Source: Rahnella bruchi (lineage in GTDB: Bacteria > Pseudomonadota > Gammaproteobacteria > Enterobacterales > Enterobacteriaceae). Taken from it: a stretch of 64,000 nt of DNA. Each line of letters opens with the position of its first letter. Position 1 is the first letter of the stretch. The notes below the pieces were generated by a model that was given only the letters and a program-made list of their open reading frames with translations, was not told the origin of the DNA and did not search any database. The translations under genes were made by a program, and so were the position numbers. The stretch lies in NCBI RefSeq assembly GCF_003614975.1, contig NZ_QZWI01000015.1, positions 1 to 64,000 of the forward strand. Direction: 5' to 3'. Shown here one piece after another: positions 40,018 through 49,682 of this stretch.

Positions 40018-40075
40018 ATCCTCTCTCGCCGACCAATTCGAAGAAACCTGCTTTTTAAAGCAGGTTTTTTTTCGT
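40018..40075 (+). repeat. 58-bp direct repeat, copy 2 (tRNA-Pro tail and second terminator)
   Basis: Identical to 39854-39911, including 18 bases of tRNA-Pro 3' end with CCA and the full terminator (40045-40072). It provides a second, back-up terminator for the tRNA transcript. Confidence 0.9.
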
Positions 40076-40107
40076 GTGGAGTTTATGAGAATGAGCCTTT
40101 CTGGTCT

Positions 40108-40125
40108 TGTTGTTTATCTGCGACA
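40108..40125 (+). promoter_or_regulatory. Candidate GlrR site 1 upstream of glmZ
   Basis: TGTT-N10-GACA, seven of eight matches to the GlrR (QseF) motif TGTC-N10-GACA, about 250 bases upstream of the glmZ start. Confidence 0.6.
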
Positions 40126-40139
40126 TTCGTACTTTTCTC

Positions 40140-40157
40140 TGTCTCTTTCAGGAGACA
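40140..40157 (+). promoter_or_regulatory. Candidate GlrR site 2 upstream of glmZ
   Basis: A perfect TGTC-N10-GACA match, about 215 bases upstream of the sigma-54-type promoter. Confidence 0.8.
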
Positions 40158-40202
40158 CCTATCTTGTTGATAATTAAAGAGTCACATAAGCTGACATTCA
40201 AA

Positions 40203-40220
40203 CGTCGTTTACCGGCGACA
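40203..40220 (+). promoter_or_regulatory. Candidate GlrR site 3 upstream of glmZ
   Basis: CGTC-N10-GACA, seven of eight matches, about 150 bases upstream of the glmZ start. Three such sites is the arrangement known upstream of glmY in enterobacteria. Confidence 0.6.
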
Positions 40221-40337
40221 GAATGGCGGTGTACTGACCTATTCCTGTCTCCCGCAAAAACTCAGTTGTGCAGCCTGATAAAATAAAAACGTTAATTATT
40301 AGTGCAATAGAAAAATTTAAACAGATACTTGCCATCC

Positions 40338-40353
40338 TGGCACGCGTCCTGCA
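40338..40353 (+). promoter_or_regulatory. Sigma-54 promoter of glmZ
   Basis: TGGCACG-N4-CTGCA matches the -24/-12 consensus (TGGCACG-N4-TTGCA) except for one base and ends twelve bases before the expected glmZ 5' end. With three upstream GlrR-like sites it indicates GlrR/sigma-54 control of glmZ, as described for Yersinia. E. coli glmZ uses sigma-70. Confidence 0.85.
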
Positions 40354-40364
40354 ATATTCCCGCC

Positions 40365-40570
40365 GTAGATGCTCATTCCACCCATTATGTTTGCTCCGGC
40401 TTCATAAACCTGGGAATGATGCAGAGCCAATTTACAGTGCCTATTGTCATCCTGACCGATATCGCGCAAGCGTTATCATCCAGAAGGCAAAACGTTGAGT
40501 GAGGCACTAAATCTGTTGTCCTAGACCTGATTGTTTTTATACACCTGCCCATACGCAGGTGTTTTTTTTT
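40365..40570 (+). ncRNA. glmZ: Small regulatory RNA GlmZ
   Basis: GlmZ base-pairs with glmS mRNA, with Hfq, to activate glucosamine-6-phosphate synthase translation. RapZ directs its cleavage by RNase E, and GlmY sequesters RapZ. The 5' end GTAGATGCTCATTCCA matches E. coli GlmZ, as do the segment GGGAATGATGCAGAGCC and the glmS-pairing region ACGTTGAGTGAGGCAC (40492-40507). It ends in a perfect 8-bp terminator stem (40541-40548 with 40555-40562) with nine T's. Length is about 206 nt (E. coli 207). It lies next to hemY as in E. coli. An open frame overlapping its 5' half is not a gene. Confidence 0.95.
40541..40570 (+). terminator. Terminator of glmZ
   Basis: ACACCTGC / GCAGGTGT with a six-base loop and nine T residues. 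It also forms the Hfq-binding poly-U tail of the sRNA. Confidence 0.95.
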
Positions 40571-40574
40571 GCCC

Positions 40575-40700
40575 GTACCCGTCATCCTTTGAGCTGCAGA
40601 GGTGTTGGCTGCTCTTAGTCACCCGGAACCACTGACTTATGTCAGCTCATCGGGATTCTTGCTTATGCCGCCTTTTAGCAACTCAAATGATTCTGGGTAT
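40575..40700. repeat. MITE-like imperfect inverted-repeat element
   Basis: The outer arms at 40575-40597 and 40678-40700 are imperfect inverse complements (GTACCCGTCATCCTTTGAGC against the complement ATACCCAGAATCATTTGAGT). Inside, CTGAC/GTCAG (40632-40636 with 40641-40645) and CCCG/CGGG build a second hairpin. The whole 126 bp can fold into a cruciform. It resembles the short palindromic repeats scattered between genes in Serratia, Yersinia and relatives. It codes for nothing. Confidence 0.7.
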
Positions 40701-40715
40701 AAGTATTGAAGACAT

Positions 40716-40741
40716 AAAAAAGGCTCCCGAAGGAGCCTTTT
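40716..40741. terminator. Terminator of hemCDXY
   Basis: AAAGGCTCC pairs with GGAGCCTTT (40719-40727 with 40732-40740, CGAA loop). Read on the minus strand it follows the hemY stop by about 20 bases and runs into T's (A's at 40716-40720). Confidence 0.88.
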
Positions 40742-40757
40742 GCAGACAGCAATTGAA

Positions 40758-41954
40758 TCAGGGTTGCTGTGAATTATTCAGCGTCAGCATCAGCCCTTCA
40801 CGGCGCATCTCTGCAGCTTCTGCCGGTTTATGCAGTTTATCCAGCGCATCAGCCAGCCACGCATAATCATACGCGTCAGGGCGTTGTTTCAGCGCTTCAC
40901 GGAACGCATCGCTCGCCTGTTGCCATTCACCATGCTTCATCAGCAACTGACCCAGCGTGCTGCTCAGCAGCGGAGTGGTGCCATTTTGCTTAATGAGCTG
41001 GTGCAGGGTTTTTTCCAGTTGCTCAGGATTGCCCGAACGCAGTTTAGGCATCAGGGCGACCAGACGGTCGTCGTAATGACGTTTAAGACCGTCAAGTATC
41101 ACTTCCTGCGCCAGATCCTGATCGTTGCATTCAATCAGATGCGTCGCCATTGCCACCTGCAACGCCACTTCATGACGGGTTTTGCGGCTCTGATCCTTCC
41201 ACCAGCGTTTCAGGCCTTCGCTGCCTTCTTCTGCCATCAGCTGATTCATCATGCCGATATAAGCCTGTTCCTGAAGAACGCGGATTTCATCGTCACTACG
41301 GACATCGGCTTTGGCCATTGAAGGCAAAATTTCCAGCAACGAACCGTACGCGCCGGTACGCAGATAGGCCTGTTCCGCGAGACGTAAAACTTCCGGATGG
41401 CGTGGCGACTGTCCGAGTAAACGGTCAACGCCGTGGCGCGCGGCATGAATTTCACCCTGCGCCAGTTGGATGCGCACACGGGTGATATCCACCGGCATCT
41501 GATCGGTATCAGCGATTTCCGCCGCACGTTCCAGATACTGATTGGTGCGGATATCATCGCCGCGCTGCTGCGCCGCTTCCGCTGCCAGCAAATAGTTCAC
41601 CACCGGTTGTTCGGCGTGATCGGCATTGCGTGCCAGCAGTTTTTCCATCTGGCGATGATCGCCTTCTGCCAGTTTGAGCATCGCAGCATGAGTTTGCTTA
41701 CGTGCTTTAGAGCTTTTACGCCCGGCAAACCAGCCGCGGGTACGTGCACCGGTGCGCAGAACGCGTCGCAGGACCCATTCAATAAAGAACAGCACCAGAA
41801 TCAGCACGACCAACATAATGACTAAACCGGTGACGCTGGTTTCAATGTTGTAGTTGTCTGTCTGGATCAGGACATAGCCCTGATGACCGGCGAGGATCGG
41901 GCCGACAATAATCCCGGCAAACACAATCAGGAATAATACGAAGACTCGTAACAT
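40758..41954 (-). CDS. hemY: HemY, inner-membrane TPR protein of the heme locus
   Basis: Membrane-anchored protein of unproven function, unrelated to the Bacillus protoporphyrinogen oxidase of the same name. The 398 residues start with two hydrophobic helices (about 1-22 and 42-64), followed by a cytosolic or periplasmic array of tetratricopeptide-type helix pairs. E. coli HemY has the same length. It starts three bases after the hemX stop. It is the last gene of the hem operon. Confidence 0.93.
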   Translation of the reverse strand: MLRVFVLFLIVFAGIIVGPILAGHQGYVLIQTDNYNIETSVTGLVIMLVVLILVLFFIEWVLRRVLRTGARTRGWFAGRKSSKARKQTHAAMLKLAEGDHRQMEKLLARNADHAEQPVVNYLLAAEAAQQRGDDIRTNQYLERAAEIADTDQMPVDITRVRIQLAQGEIHAARHGVDRLLGQSPRHPEVLRLAEQAYLRTGAYGSLLEILPSMAKADVRSDDEIRVLQEQAYIGMMNQLMAEEGSEGLKRWWKDQSRKTRHEVALQVAMATHLIECNDQDLAQEVILDGLKRHYDDRLVALMPKLRSGNPEQLEKTLHQLIKQNGTTPLLSSTLGQLLMKHGEWQQASDAFREALKQRPDAYDYAWLADALDKLHKPAEAAEMRREGLMLTLNNSQQP

Positions 41955-41957
41955 GCG

Positions 41958-43109
41958 TTATTCCCCCTGCGTTGCGGCGGCGGGCTGCTGGAGCAGGTTA
42001 CGCACGCGGGTCTGCATCAGTTTTTCCAGTAACGGCTGGCTTTTCAGCTCGTCCGGTACATCCATTGAAATGGATTGCTGACTGAGATTATCCAGTTCTT
42101 CCAGGAAAGCTTTGGTAGACGGGTCAGACGTATCAAAATAGGCGCGAACCCAGGTCGAAACGCTTTCCAGCGACTGTTTGTAGACTTCATCCTGATGACG
42201 CGGCACGGCCTGTGCGGCAATCAGCAGACGCGAACGGATATTTTCGCGCAGATACACATCCTGATTCGGTGCCAGCAACGGTTCAGCGCTGCTATCACGG
42301 CGGCGGATGGTGATAAAGTCATCCATAAAGTTGTGCCAGCTTTTGGTCAGGTTCTGACGCCATTCCGTCAATGAACCAGAAAGGCTTGAGCTGTCGTTGT
42401 CCATCGGGGAGTCGTCAGTGTCATTGTCGGCCAGGCGCAGGTTATCCACCTGATTTGACAGCTGATTCAGTTTAAGAATGATACCGTCGAAATCAACCTG
42501 TGCAACAGCAGACAGGCCGCCCACGTCTTCGTTCAGCGCGCGGCGCACGTCAATCAGGCTCGGGTCATTCATGTCAGCAAGGCTGGCATCGGCGCTTTTC
42601 AGCAGTGCAGCCGCAGTGGTGACATCCTGATCGCTCCACAGCTTGCGACCCGCCAGTTTCACCAGATAATCGGCCTGAGCCAGTAACCAGGTTTTGGCAT
42701 CGCTGCCTGAAATGCTGGCAACTTTATCTTGTAACTCATTCAGCTGACGACCATACGACGCCTGCTGGCGATCAGCAGCCTGCTGAGTTTTATCCTGCTG
42801 AGCGAGCAGGGCAGCGATTTGCTGCTTATCCTGTTGCTGGCTTTTTTGCAGGGCATCAAGCTGTGCAGAAAGCGCCTCGTTGGAGGCGGCCTGGGCCAGC
42901 GATTGCTGGTGTCCGTGATAGTAAAGACCAGCACCAAGTGCGATCACTAATACAATCGCGATAGCGCCTAACACCGGCGCGGTACGTTGCTTTTTACGCA
43001 GCGTTGTCAGCTCCTGGTCACGGTCTGAAGCTTCTGGCTGGGGGCTCTCAACCGCTGGGGAGATAACAACATTCTCATCCGGCGCGGAAGGTTTTTTTTG
43101 TTCCGTCAT
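41958..43109 (-). CDS. hemX: HemX, membrane-anchored protein of the hem operon
   Basis: Often annotated as uroporphyrinogen-III C-methyltransferase, but the sequence shows no SAM-binding methyltransferase motifs, so that label is doubtful. The 383 residues comprise an acidic N-terminal tail, one transmembrane helix (about 45-66), a Gln/Ala-rich coiled coil (about 70-130) and a helical extracytoplasmic domain. It sits 13 bases after hemD. Function is unknown to me. Confidence 0.92.
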   Translation of the reverse strand: MTEQKKPSAPDENVVISPAVESPQPEASDRDQELTTLRKKQRTAPVLGAIAIVLVIALGAGLYYHGHQQSLAQAASNEALSAQLDALQKSQQQDKQQIAALLAQQDKTQQAADRQQASYGRQLNELQDKVASISGSDAKTWLLAQADYLVKLAGRKLWSDQDVTTAAALLKSADASLADMNDPSLIDVRRALNEDVGGLSAVAQVDFDGIILKLNQLSNQVDNLRLADNDTDDSPMDNDSSSLSGSLTEWRQNLTKSWHNFMDDFITIRRRDSSAEPLLAPNQDVYLRENIRSRLLIAAQAVPRHQDEVYKQSLESVSTWVRAYFDTSDPSTKAFLEELDNLSQQSISMDVPDELKSQPLLEKLMQTRVRNLLQQPAAATQGE

Positions 43110-43122
43110 TTTGGCACATCCC

Positions 43123-43872
43123 TTAGTCAGGTAGTTGTAATGCGCGGATCAGCGCATCATTGTCTGCATTTTCGGCAACCCGAACAGCACTCCAGCCGAG
43201 CTGGCGGGCGAGGGTTGCCAAACGTTCACTGACCACGACCAGATTACAGCGCAGTAACCATGAGTTTCGGTAGTAATCAGGAACTAACTGGTACAGCTGT
43301 TGCAGCATTTCTCCGCTGGTCACGACCAGCGTATCAATTCCGGCGCGTTGCCAGAGAGCGCTCTGTTCGCTGGCATCGTAGTAAACCGGGCTGCGTTGAT
43401 AACATTCGCAGTAGGTCACTTCAACGCCGCGTTCGGTGAGCGTTTCGGCCAGCAATTCCCTTCCGCCATTGCCACGCAATATCAGCGCTTTTTTGCCTTG
43501 TATGCGTTGCAATGCCGGGAGATTCAACAACATCTCGCTGGTTTCACCATCCTGTGGATAGACAACCGGGAGACTGCTGGCACGATGAAACAACAGGCCT
43601 GTGGTGCGGCCAATCGCATAATAGCTGACGTTATCCGGCCAGCGGGTGGCAGACTGACGCAGTGCGCGATCGGCGTAGTTCACGGCATGTTGAGAGAGAA
43701 CAAATACCAGATCCTGCTGATTTAATGAGGATAGCAGGTTCGGCAACATTACGAGCTGGTTCCCCGGCGCAAATTCAATCAGCGGGGAATGAAAGGCTAC
43801 CCGGCCCATAGTACGCAGCCGGTTAACCAGCTTTTCTCCTGCCGGAGAGGGACGGGTAACCAGAATGGTCAT
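43123..43872 (-). CDS. hemD: Uroporphyrinogen-III synthase
   Basis: Cyclises hydroxymethylbilane with inversion of ring D. It has 249 residues (E. coli 246). The HemD fold is poorly conserved in sequence, but [11 protein letters not shown] at the start and TSGEMLQQL near residue 180 are typical. The start overlaps the hemC stop by four bases, and HemC hands over an unstable product, so tight coupling makes sense. Confidence 0.94.
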   Translation of the reverse strand: MTILVTRPSPAGEKLVNRLRTMGRVAFHSPLIEFAPGNQLVMLPNLLSSLNQQDLVFVLSQHAVNYADRALRQSATRWPDNVSYYAIGRTTGLLFHRASSLPVVYPQDGETSEMLLNLPALQRIQGKKALILRGNGGRELLAETLTERGVEVTYCECYQRSPVYYDASEQSALWQRAGIDTLVVTSGEMLQQLYQLVPDYYRNSWLLRCNLVVVSERLATLARQLGWSAVRVAENADNDALIRALQLPD

Positions 43873-44810
43873 TGGGGAGCGTTCCCTTTATAGACCTCTT
43901 GCAGAATTTCACGTGCGCCGTTTGCCAGCAGTTCTTCGGCAAGTTCCACGCCCATGCTGTACGCGTTAGCGGCAGGACCGCGACGTTCGCCGGATACCAT
44001 CTGGCTTCCGTCGGGTGCGCCCACCAGCGCACGCAGCCACAGCTGGTCGCCGTCGAGTTCGGCGTAGCTGCCAATCGGCACCTGACAACCGCCTTCGAGG
44101 CGCATGTTCATCGCCCGTTCAGCCTCAACGCGTACCGTGGTTTCGCGGTGCGCCAGGGGGGCAAGTAAATCGCGGGTGTTTTGATCGTCGAGACGGCATT
44201 CGATGCCGACTGCACCCTGTCCGACCGCTGGCAGACACTCTTCGGGCGTCAGCGCCGTACGGATGCGATTCTCAAGACCCAGGCGTTTGAGTCCGGCGAC
44301 GGCCAGAATAATGGCATCGTATTCGCCGTTATCGAGTTTGGATAAGCGGGTGCCTACATTGCCGCGCAAATCACGGATCACCAGATCCGGGCGTTTCTGG
44401 CGCAGCTGGCACTGACGGCGCAGGCTGGAGGTACCTACTACGCTACCATGCGGCAACTCGGCCAGACTGGCATAATGATTTGAGACGAAAGCATCGCGCG
44501 GGTCTTCGCGTTCACAAATTGTGACCAGTCCCAGGCCTTCAGGAAACTCAACCGGCACATCTTTCATAGAGTGCACGGCAATATCCGCGCGGCCATCGAG
44601 CATCGCCAGCTCAAGCTCTTTCACAAACAAGCCTTTGCCGCCGACCTTGGCCAGCGGGGTATCTAAAATGATATCGCCCTTGGTGACCATCGGGACCAGT
44701 TCCACTTGCAAACCGGGATGACAGGCCATCAGCTGGCTTTGAACATATTGTGCCTGCCACAGAGCCAGAGGGCTCTGACGGGTGGCAATTCGAATGATTT
44801 TGTCTAACAT
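43869..44810 (-). CDS. hemC: Porphobilinogen deaminase (hydroxymethylbilane synthase)
   Basis: Polymerises four porphobilinogens on a dipyrromethane cofactor. The 313 residues match the E. coli size. The cofactor cysteine is C242 (GGCQVPIG), the catalytic aspartate D84 (HSMKDVP), and substrate-binding arginines lie in [11 protein letters not shown] and [11 protein letters not shown]. It is the first gene of hemCDXY and diverges from cyaA. Confidence 0.97.
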   Translation of the reverse strand: MLDKIIRIATRQSPLALWQAQYVQSQLMACHPGLQVELVPMVTKGDIILDTPLAKVGGKGLFVKELELAMLDGRADIAVHSMKDVPVEFPEGLGLVTICEREDPRDAFVSNHYASLAELPHGSVVGTSSLRRQCQLRQKRPDLVIRDLRGNVGTRLSKLDNGEYDAIILAVAGLKRLGLENRIRTALTPEECLPAVGQGAVGIECRLDDQNTRDLLAPLAHRETTVRVEAERAMNMRLEGGCQVPIGSYAELDGDQLWLRALVGAPDGSQMVSGERRGPAANAYSMGVELAEELLANGAREILQEVYKGNAPQ

Positions 44811-45140
44811 GTTTGTTACCGTTTAACTGTCTCTGTGACCATCCTACCACTGACAATAGAAAGCTGTCAGCGTAAGAAGCCATTCGGAAAAGTAGGGTAA
44901 CGGTCAGTGCGGGGAATTGTCCCTTTCAGGAACAGACGGTAAAATCCAGAGAAGCGGAAGAGTAATTGTGGTGCGTTACTTTCTTTACGGTCAATCAGCA
45001 AGGTGTTAAATTGATCACGTTTCCAGCAATAATTCGTCAACTATTTGCGCAATCATGATTGTTCAAAGCATAAGCATCACGATAAATGACGGATTTGGAA
45101 CGGGGTTATTTCCAGACACTGTATAATCAGGCGAAACGTC
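44811..45140. promoter_or_regulatory. hemC-cyaA divergent control region
   Basis: This 330-bp gap carries promoters in both directions. CTGACA/TGTCAG at 44850-44855 and 44865-44870 forms a hairpin near hemC. A CRP site occurs at 45001-45022. TATAAT at 45122-45127 is a perfect -10 hexamer, but only 14 bases before the cyaA start codon and without a matching -35, so it may be incidental. Confidence 0.6.
45001..45022. promoter_or_regulatory. CRP site of cyaA
   Basis: TGTTA-N6-TCACG within AGGTGTTAAATTGATCACGT. The segment is the same as the E. coli cyaA CRP site as I remember it, where cAMP-CRP represses the main promoter (feedback control of cAMP). Confidence 0.85.
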
Positions 45141-47699
45141 TTGTACCTCTACATCGAGACATTGAAGCAAAGATTGGATGCGATCAACCAGTTACGAGTC
45201 GATCGTGCGCTGGCAGCCATGGGTCCTGCGTTTCAACAGGTCTACACACTGCTTCCTGTCTTTTTACATCAACATCACCCTCTGATGCCGGGATACCTTG
45301 AAGGTAAGGTTCCGCATGGTATCTGCATTTTCACGCCTGATGAATCCCAGCAAACCTATCTGACTGACCTCGAAGATAAATGGGGCAGCGCGCTCGAGCC
45401 TATGGTGAAAGGCGAATTGCCGATAACCGGCGTCTATTCGATGGGCAGCACCTCCTCAATCGGTCAGAGCCAAAGTTCTGATCTGGATATCTGGGTCTGT
45501 CATCAGTCCTGGCTCGATAACGAAGAACGCAACCGCTTACAGCAAAAATGCAGCCTGTTAGAAAAATGGGCGGCCTCGCTGGGCGTGGAAGTCAGCTTCT
45601 TCCTGATCGACGAAAACCGCTTCCGCCATAACGAAAGTGGCAGCCTGGGTGGCGAAGACTGCGGTTCAACGCAGCACATCTTATTACTCGACGAATTCTA
45701 TCGTACCGCGGTGCGCATGGCCGGTAAGCGTATTCTGTGGAATATGGTGCCGGGCGAAGAAGAAGCACATTACGACGAATACGTCCTTTCGCTATACGCG
45801 CAGGGCGCTCTGACACCAAATGAGTGGCTTGATCTGGGCGGCCTCAGCACGCTTTCGGCGGAAGAGTATTTCGGCGCGAGCCTGTGGCAGCTGTATAAAA
45901 GTATCGATTCGCCTTATAAAGCGGTACTAAAAACGCTGCTGCTGGAAGCCTATTCGTGGGAATACCCGCAAACTCAGTTGCTGGCGATGGATATCAAACA
46001 ACGTCTGCATCAGGGCGAGATTGTCAGCTTCGGGCTGGATCCTTACTGTATGATGCTCGACCGCGTGACCCGTTATCTCACCCAGATTGAAGACCCGACC
46101 CGCCTTGATTTAGTCCGCCGCTGTTTCTATTTAAAGGTCTGTGAAAAACTTTCCCGCGCACGGGCATCCGTTGGCTGGCGTCGTGAAATTCTCAGTCAAC
46201 TGGTCGCGGAATGGGGCTGGGACGAAGAACGTCTGGCGATCCTGGATAACCGGGCGAACTGGAAAATCGAGCGTGTGCGTGAAGCGCATAACGAACTGCT
46301 CGATGCCATGATGCAAAGCTATCGCAACCTGATCCGCTTTGCCCGTCGTAACAATTTAAGCGTCAGCGCCAGCCCGCAGGATATCGGCGTGCTGACCCGT
46401 AAGTTGTACGCCGCATTCGAAGCGCTGCCGGGCAAAGTGACGCTGGTGAACCCGCAGATTTCGCCTGACTTGTCTGAGAACGATTTAACCTTTATTCATG
46501 TGCCGATTGGCCGTGCGAACCGCACCGGCTGGTATTTGTATAACCAGTCGCCGTCGATGGAATCCATCGTCAGCCATCAGCCGCTGGAATATAACCGTTA
46601 TCTGAACAAACTGGTGGCGTGGGCCTATTTCAACGGTCTGCTGACGTCTACGACGCGCCTGCATATAAAAAGCGGCAGTCTGTGTGATATCGCTAAATTG
46701 CGCGAACTGGTGGCGGATGTGTCGCATAACTTCCCGCTGCGACTGGCTGCGCCGACGCCAAAAGCGTTATACAGCCCGTGTGAAATTCGCCACTTAGCGA
46801 TTATCGTCAATCTGGAACACGATCCGACCGCCGCCTTCCGCAATCAGGTGGTGCATTTTGATTTCCGTAAACTGGATGTTTTCAGCTTTGGGCAAAATCA
46901 GGAATGTATGGTCGGCAGTATCGACCTGCTTTATCGCAACTCGTGGAACGAAGTGCGTACGCTGCATTTCAGTGGTGAACAGGCGGTGCTGGAAGCGCTG
47001 AAAACTATTCTGGGCAAAATGCATCAGGACGCCGCACCGCCGGAATCGGTGGAAGTGTTCTGCTACAGCCAGCATTTACGCGGCCTTATCCGCACGCGTG
47101 TTCAGCAACTGGTGTCGGAATGCATTGAACTTCGCCTTTCGAGCAAGCGTCTCGAACCTGGCCGTTTCAAAGCCGTGCGTGTCGCCGGACAAACCTGGGG
47201 CCTGTTCTTCGAACGCCTGAGTGTTTCAGTGCAGAAGCTGGAAAACGCCATCGAGTTCTACGGTGCGATTTCCAATAATAAGCTGCATGGACTGTCGGTA
47301 AAATTGCAGACTGACCAGGCGCATCTGCCGGCGGTTATTGACGGCTACGCCAGCGAAGGGATCATTCAGTTCTTCTTCGAAGACAGCTCCGACGACATTG
47401 GTTTTAATATTTATATTCTTGACGAGTCGAACCGCGTTGAGGTCTATCACCATTGTGAAGGCAGTAAAGAAGATCTGGTGCGCGACGTGAGCCGCTTCTA
47501 CTCCTCCTCGCACGACCGGTTTACCTACGGCTCAAGCTTTATCAACTTCAATCTGCCGCAGTTCTACCAGATCGTGTCCCTTGATGAGCGCATTCAGGTG
47601 ATCCCGTTTCGCAGCAACGTGTTATCTGCGGCCTGCGCCACTGTGCCTGAAACTGAGGTCGAACCTTCCCGGTTGAAACAGCAATTTCAGTTGCATTAG
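45141..47699 (+). CDS. cyaA: Class I adenylate cyclase
   Basis: Makes cAMP from ATP and is activated through phospho-IIA-Glc of the sugar phosphotransferase system. It has 852 residues (E. coli 848). The N-terminal catalytic domain holds [17 protein letters not shown] with metal-binding D114 and D116. The C-terminal regulatory half is well conserved until the last 25 residues, which are divergent. Translation starts at a TTG, as in E. coli, which keeps enzyme levels low. The frizzled 3' neighbour of E. coli, cyaY, is missing here. Confidence 0.97.
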   Translation: MYLYIETLKQRLDAINQLRVDRALAAMGPAFQQVYTLLPVFLHQHHPLMPGYLEGKVPHGICIFTPDESQQTYLTDLEDKWGSALEPMVKGELPITGVYSMGSTSSIGQSQSSDLDIWVCHQSWLDNEERNRLQQKCSLLEKWAASLGVEVSFFLIDENRFRHNESGSLGGEDCGSTQHILLLDEFYRTAVRMAGKRILWNMVPGEEEAHYDEYVLSLYAQGALTPNEWLDLGGLSTLSAEEYFGASLWQLYKSIDSPYKAVLKTLLLEAYSWEYPQTQLLAMDIKQRLHQGEIVSFGLDPYCMMLDRVTRYLTQIEDPTRLDLVRRCFYLKVCEKLSRARASVGWRREILSQLVAEWGWDEERLAILDNRANWKIERVREAHNELLDAMMQSYRNLIRFARRNNLSVSASPQDIGVLTRKLYAAFEALPGKVTLVNPQISPDLSENDLTFIHVPIGRANRTGWYLYNQSPSMESIVSHQPLEYNRYLNKLVAWAYFNGLLTSTTRLHIKSGSLCDIAKLRELVADVSHNFPLRLAAPTPKALYSPCEIRHLAIIVNLEHDPTAAFRNQVVHFDFRKLDVFSFGQNQECMVGSIDLLYRNSWNEVRTLHFSGEQAVLEALKTILGKMHQDAAPPESVEVFCYSQHLRGLIRTRVQQLVSECIELRLSSKRLEPGRFKAVRVAGQTWGLFFERLSVSVQKLENAIEFYGAISNNKLHGLSVKLQTDQAHLPAVIDGYASEGIIQFFFEDSSDDIGFNIYILDESNRVEVYHHCEGSKEDLVRDVSRFYSSSHDRFTYGSSFINFNLPQFYQIVSLDERIQVIPFRSNVLSAACATVPETEVEPSRLKQQFQLH

Positions 47700-47857
47700 A
47701 AAAGATGTCCCAATCCCGGACACGCGGCAGAATATCTGGCTTTCCTTCTCTTTAAACCCTGAAAATGTGCCCGCGTGTTTTATCGATTCCTGTTGCTTTT
47801 CATGATCCACCTGCGATTATAGAGAGCTTGGTCGCATGAATTACGGGCATTCATAAA

Positions 47858-48061
47858 ATGAAAAACGCTTTACGCTGGTCTCTGGCCGCGACGATATTAT
47901 TTTCTCTCTCCGGTTGTGGACTGAAAGGGCCGTTGTATTTCCCACCACCGGAAAAATCAACGACTCAGAAAACCAGTAATGTTCCAGGTACTGCTAACGA
48001 CGGTTCATCGCAGCAGAAAGGTGTATCACCAGAAGATCTCACGACTAATTCCAGAGATTAA
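47858..48061 (+). CDS. lptM: LPS-assembly lipoprotein LptM (YifL)
   Basis: Small outer-membrane lipoprotein that aids disulfide maturation of LptD. It has 67 residues. A signal peptide with lipobox Leu-Ser-Gly-Cys puts the lipidated cysteine at C20, followed by the conserved GLKGPLYFPPP and a low-complexity Ser/Thr/Gln tail. It precedes dapF as in E. coli. Confidence 0.93.
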   Translation: MKNALRWSLAATILFSLSGCGLKGPLYFPPPEKSTTQKTSNVPGTANDGSSQQKGVSPEDLTTNSRD

Positions 48062-48156
48062 CCGGCCTGTGCCGGGGGTTTCGTGCAGCACTGCCGGAGC
48101 CCTTTTCTTAAGGGATCATCGCGACTGGATTTGACCAGCGGTAAACGGAGTCAGTT

Positions 48157-48981
48157 ATGCAGTTCTCCAAAATGCACGGCCTGGGAAACGATTTTATGGT
48201 CGTTGATGCCGTTACTCAAAATGTCTACTTCTCGCCTGAGTTGATCCGCCGTTTGTCCGATCGTCACCGTGGTGTGGGTTTTGACCAGCTACTGGTGGTA
48301 GAGCCACCTTATGACCCCGAACTCGATTTCCATTACCGAATCTTCAATGCCGACGGCAGCGAAGTGGCGCAGTGCGGCAATGGCGCGCGTTGCTTTGCCC
48401 GCTTTGTCCGCATTAAAGGTCTGACCAACAAACGCGATATTCGCGTCAGTACGCAGACCGGCCGCATGGTGTTGACGGTAACGGAAGATGAAGAAGTTCA
48501 GGTCAATATGGGCGAGCCGGTGTTTGAACCGCAACAGGTTCCTTTCCGTGCAGCGAAACCGGAAAAGACCTATATTCTGCGTGCAGAAGAGCGCACAGTA
48601 TTCTGCGGCGTAGTGTCGATGGGAAACCCGCACTGCGTGCTACAGGTTGAGGATGTGTTAACGGCAGAAGTCGAAGTTCTCGGACCCATGCTGGAAAGCC
48701 ACGAACGCTTCCCCGAACGTGTGAATGTCGGGTTCATGCAGATCCTCAGTCCGGAAAGCGTAAAGTTGCGCGTGTACGAACGAGGTGCCGGTGAAACACA
48801 GGCGTGCGGAAGCGGTGCCTGTGCCGCCGTTGCGGTAGGCATCCAGCAAGGGTTACTTGCTGAAGAAGTTCAGGTGGAACTGCCGGGAGGCAGCCTCGAA
48901 ATTCGCTGGAAAGGGCCGGGTCACCCGCTGTATATGACCGGACCCGCCACTCATGTTTACGACGGATTTATTCATCTATGA
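48157..48981 (+). CDS. dapF: Diaminopimelate epimerase
   Basis: Converts LL- to meso-diaminopimelate for lysine and peptidoglycan. It has 274 residues, as in E. coli. The catalytic cysteine pair is C73 (QCGNGARCF) and C217 (QACGSGACA). The start follows GGAG. The stop overlaps yigA by four bases. Confidence 0.97.
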   Translation: MQFSKMHGLGNDFMVVDAVTQNVYFSPELIRRLSDRHRGVGFDQLLVVEPPYDPELDFHYRIFNADGSEVAQCGNGARCFARFVRIKGLTNKRDIRVSTQTGRMVLTVTEDEEVQVNMGEPVFEPQQVPFRAAKPEKTYILRAEERTVFCGVVSMGNPHCVLQVEDVLTAEVEVLGPMLESHERFPERVNVGFMQILSPESVKLRVYERGAGETQACGSGACAAVAVGIQQGLLAEEVQVELPGGSLEIRWKGPGHPLYMTGPATHVYDGFIHL

Positions 48982-49682
48982 ACAATCTTGATGACCAGAT
49001 TGAACCGGTGATAGCGCTCGACGACGACAGCGTGATGCAATATCTGCTGCAAAACCCGGATTTCTTTATTCGTAATGCCCGCAGCGTCGAGCAGATGCAC
49101 GTACCGCATCCGGTGAAAGGCAGCATTTCGCTGGTTGAATGGCAACTCGGGCGTCAGCGTCATCAGATTGCGCAGCTTGAAGAAGAAATTACCTTGCTGA
49201 TGGAGCAGGCGTCGATCAACGAATCGCTGTTCGGGCGGATGATCGAGTTACAGGCTACGCTCGCGGCGGCCAGCAGTTTGCAGGATATGCTAAACCGCCT
49301 GCAACGCTGGGCGCGCAGTCTCGGGCTGGCGGGTGCCAATGTGCGTCTGTTCAGCGAGGGATGGCGCATCGGCGCGCCTTCTGATTTCACCCATCTGGCG
49401 GTGAGCCGCAGCGCGTTTGAATCGATGCGTATTCAGCGTCTGGGCGAAACCCCGCACTATCTTGGTGGCCTGAACGGCCCGGAACTGTTGCTGTTATTAC
49501 CGCAAGCCAAAGCCGTCGGTTCTGTCGCGCTTTCCCTGATGGGTGAGCACGGTGAACTGGGTGTGCTGATTTTCAGCAGCCGCGACCCGCAACACTACCA
49601 GCCGGGAATGGGCACAGTCTTACTCGATCAGCTGGCCAAAATGTTACCTGGCCTGCTGGAACGCTGGATAGAAAGGGTATGA
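48978..49682 (+). CDS. yigA: DUF484 family protein YigA
   Basis: Protein of unknown function, 234 residues, with a short helical N-terminus (about 15-90) and a GAF-like C-terminal domain (DUF484, about 90-225). Start and stop both overlap neighbours as ATGA (dapF, xerC), so it is translated in step with xerC, and a supporting role in recombination or division is possible but unproven. Confidence 0.92.
   Translation: MNNLDDQIEPVIALDDDSVMQYLLQNPDFFIRNARSVEQMHVPHPVKGSISLVEWQLGRQRHQIAQLEEEITLLMEQASINESLFGRMIELQATLAAASSLQDMLNRLQRWARSLGLAGANVRLFSEGWRIGAPSDFTHLAVSRSAFESMRIQRLGETPHYLGGLNGPELLLLLPQAKAVGSVALSLMGEHGELGVLIFSSRDPQHYQPGMGTVLLDQLAKMLPGLLERWIERV

Noticed and set aside
40268-40498. 76-codon plus-strand frame upstream of hemY
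   Set aside because: It overlaps the sigma-54 promoter and the 5' two thirds of glmZ. The RNA gene explains the conservation.
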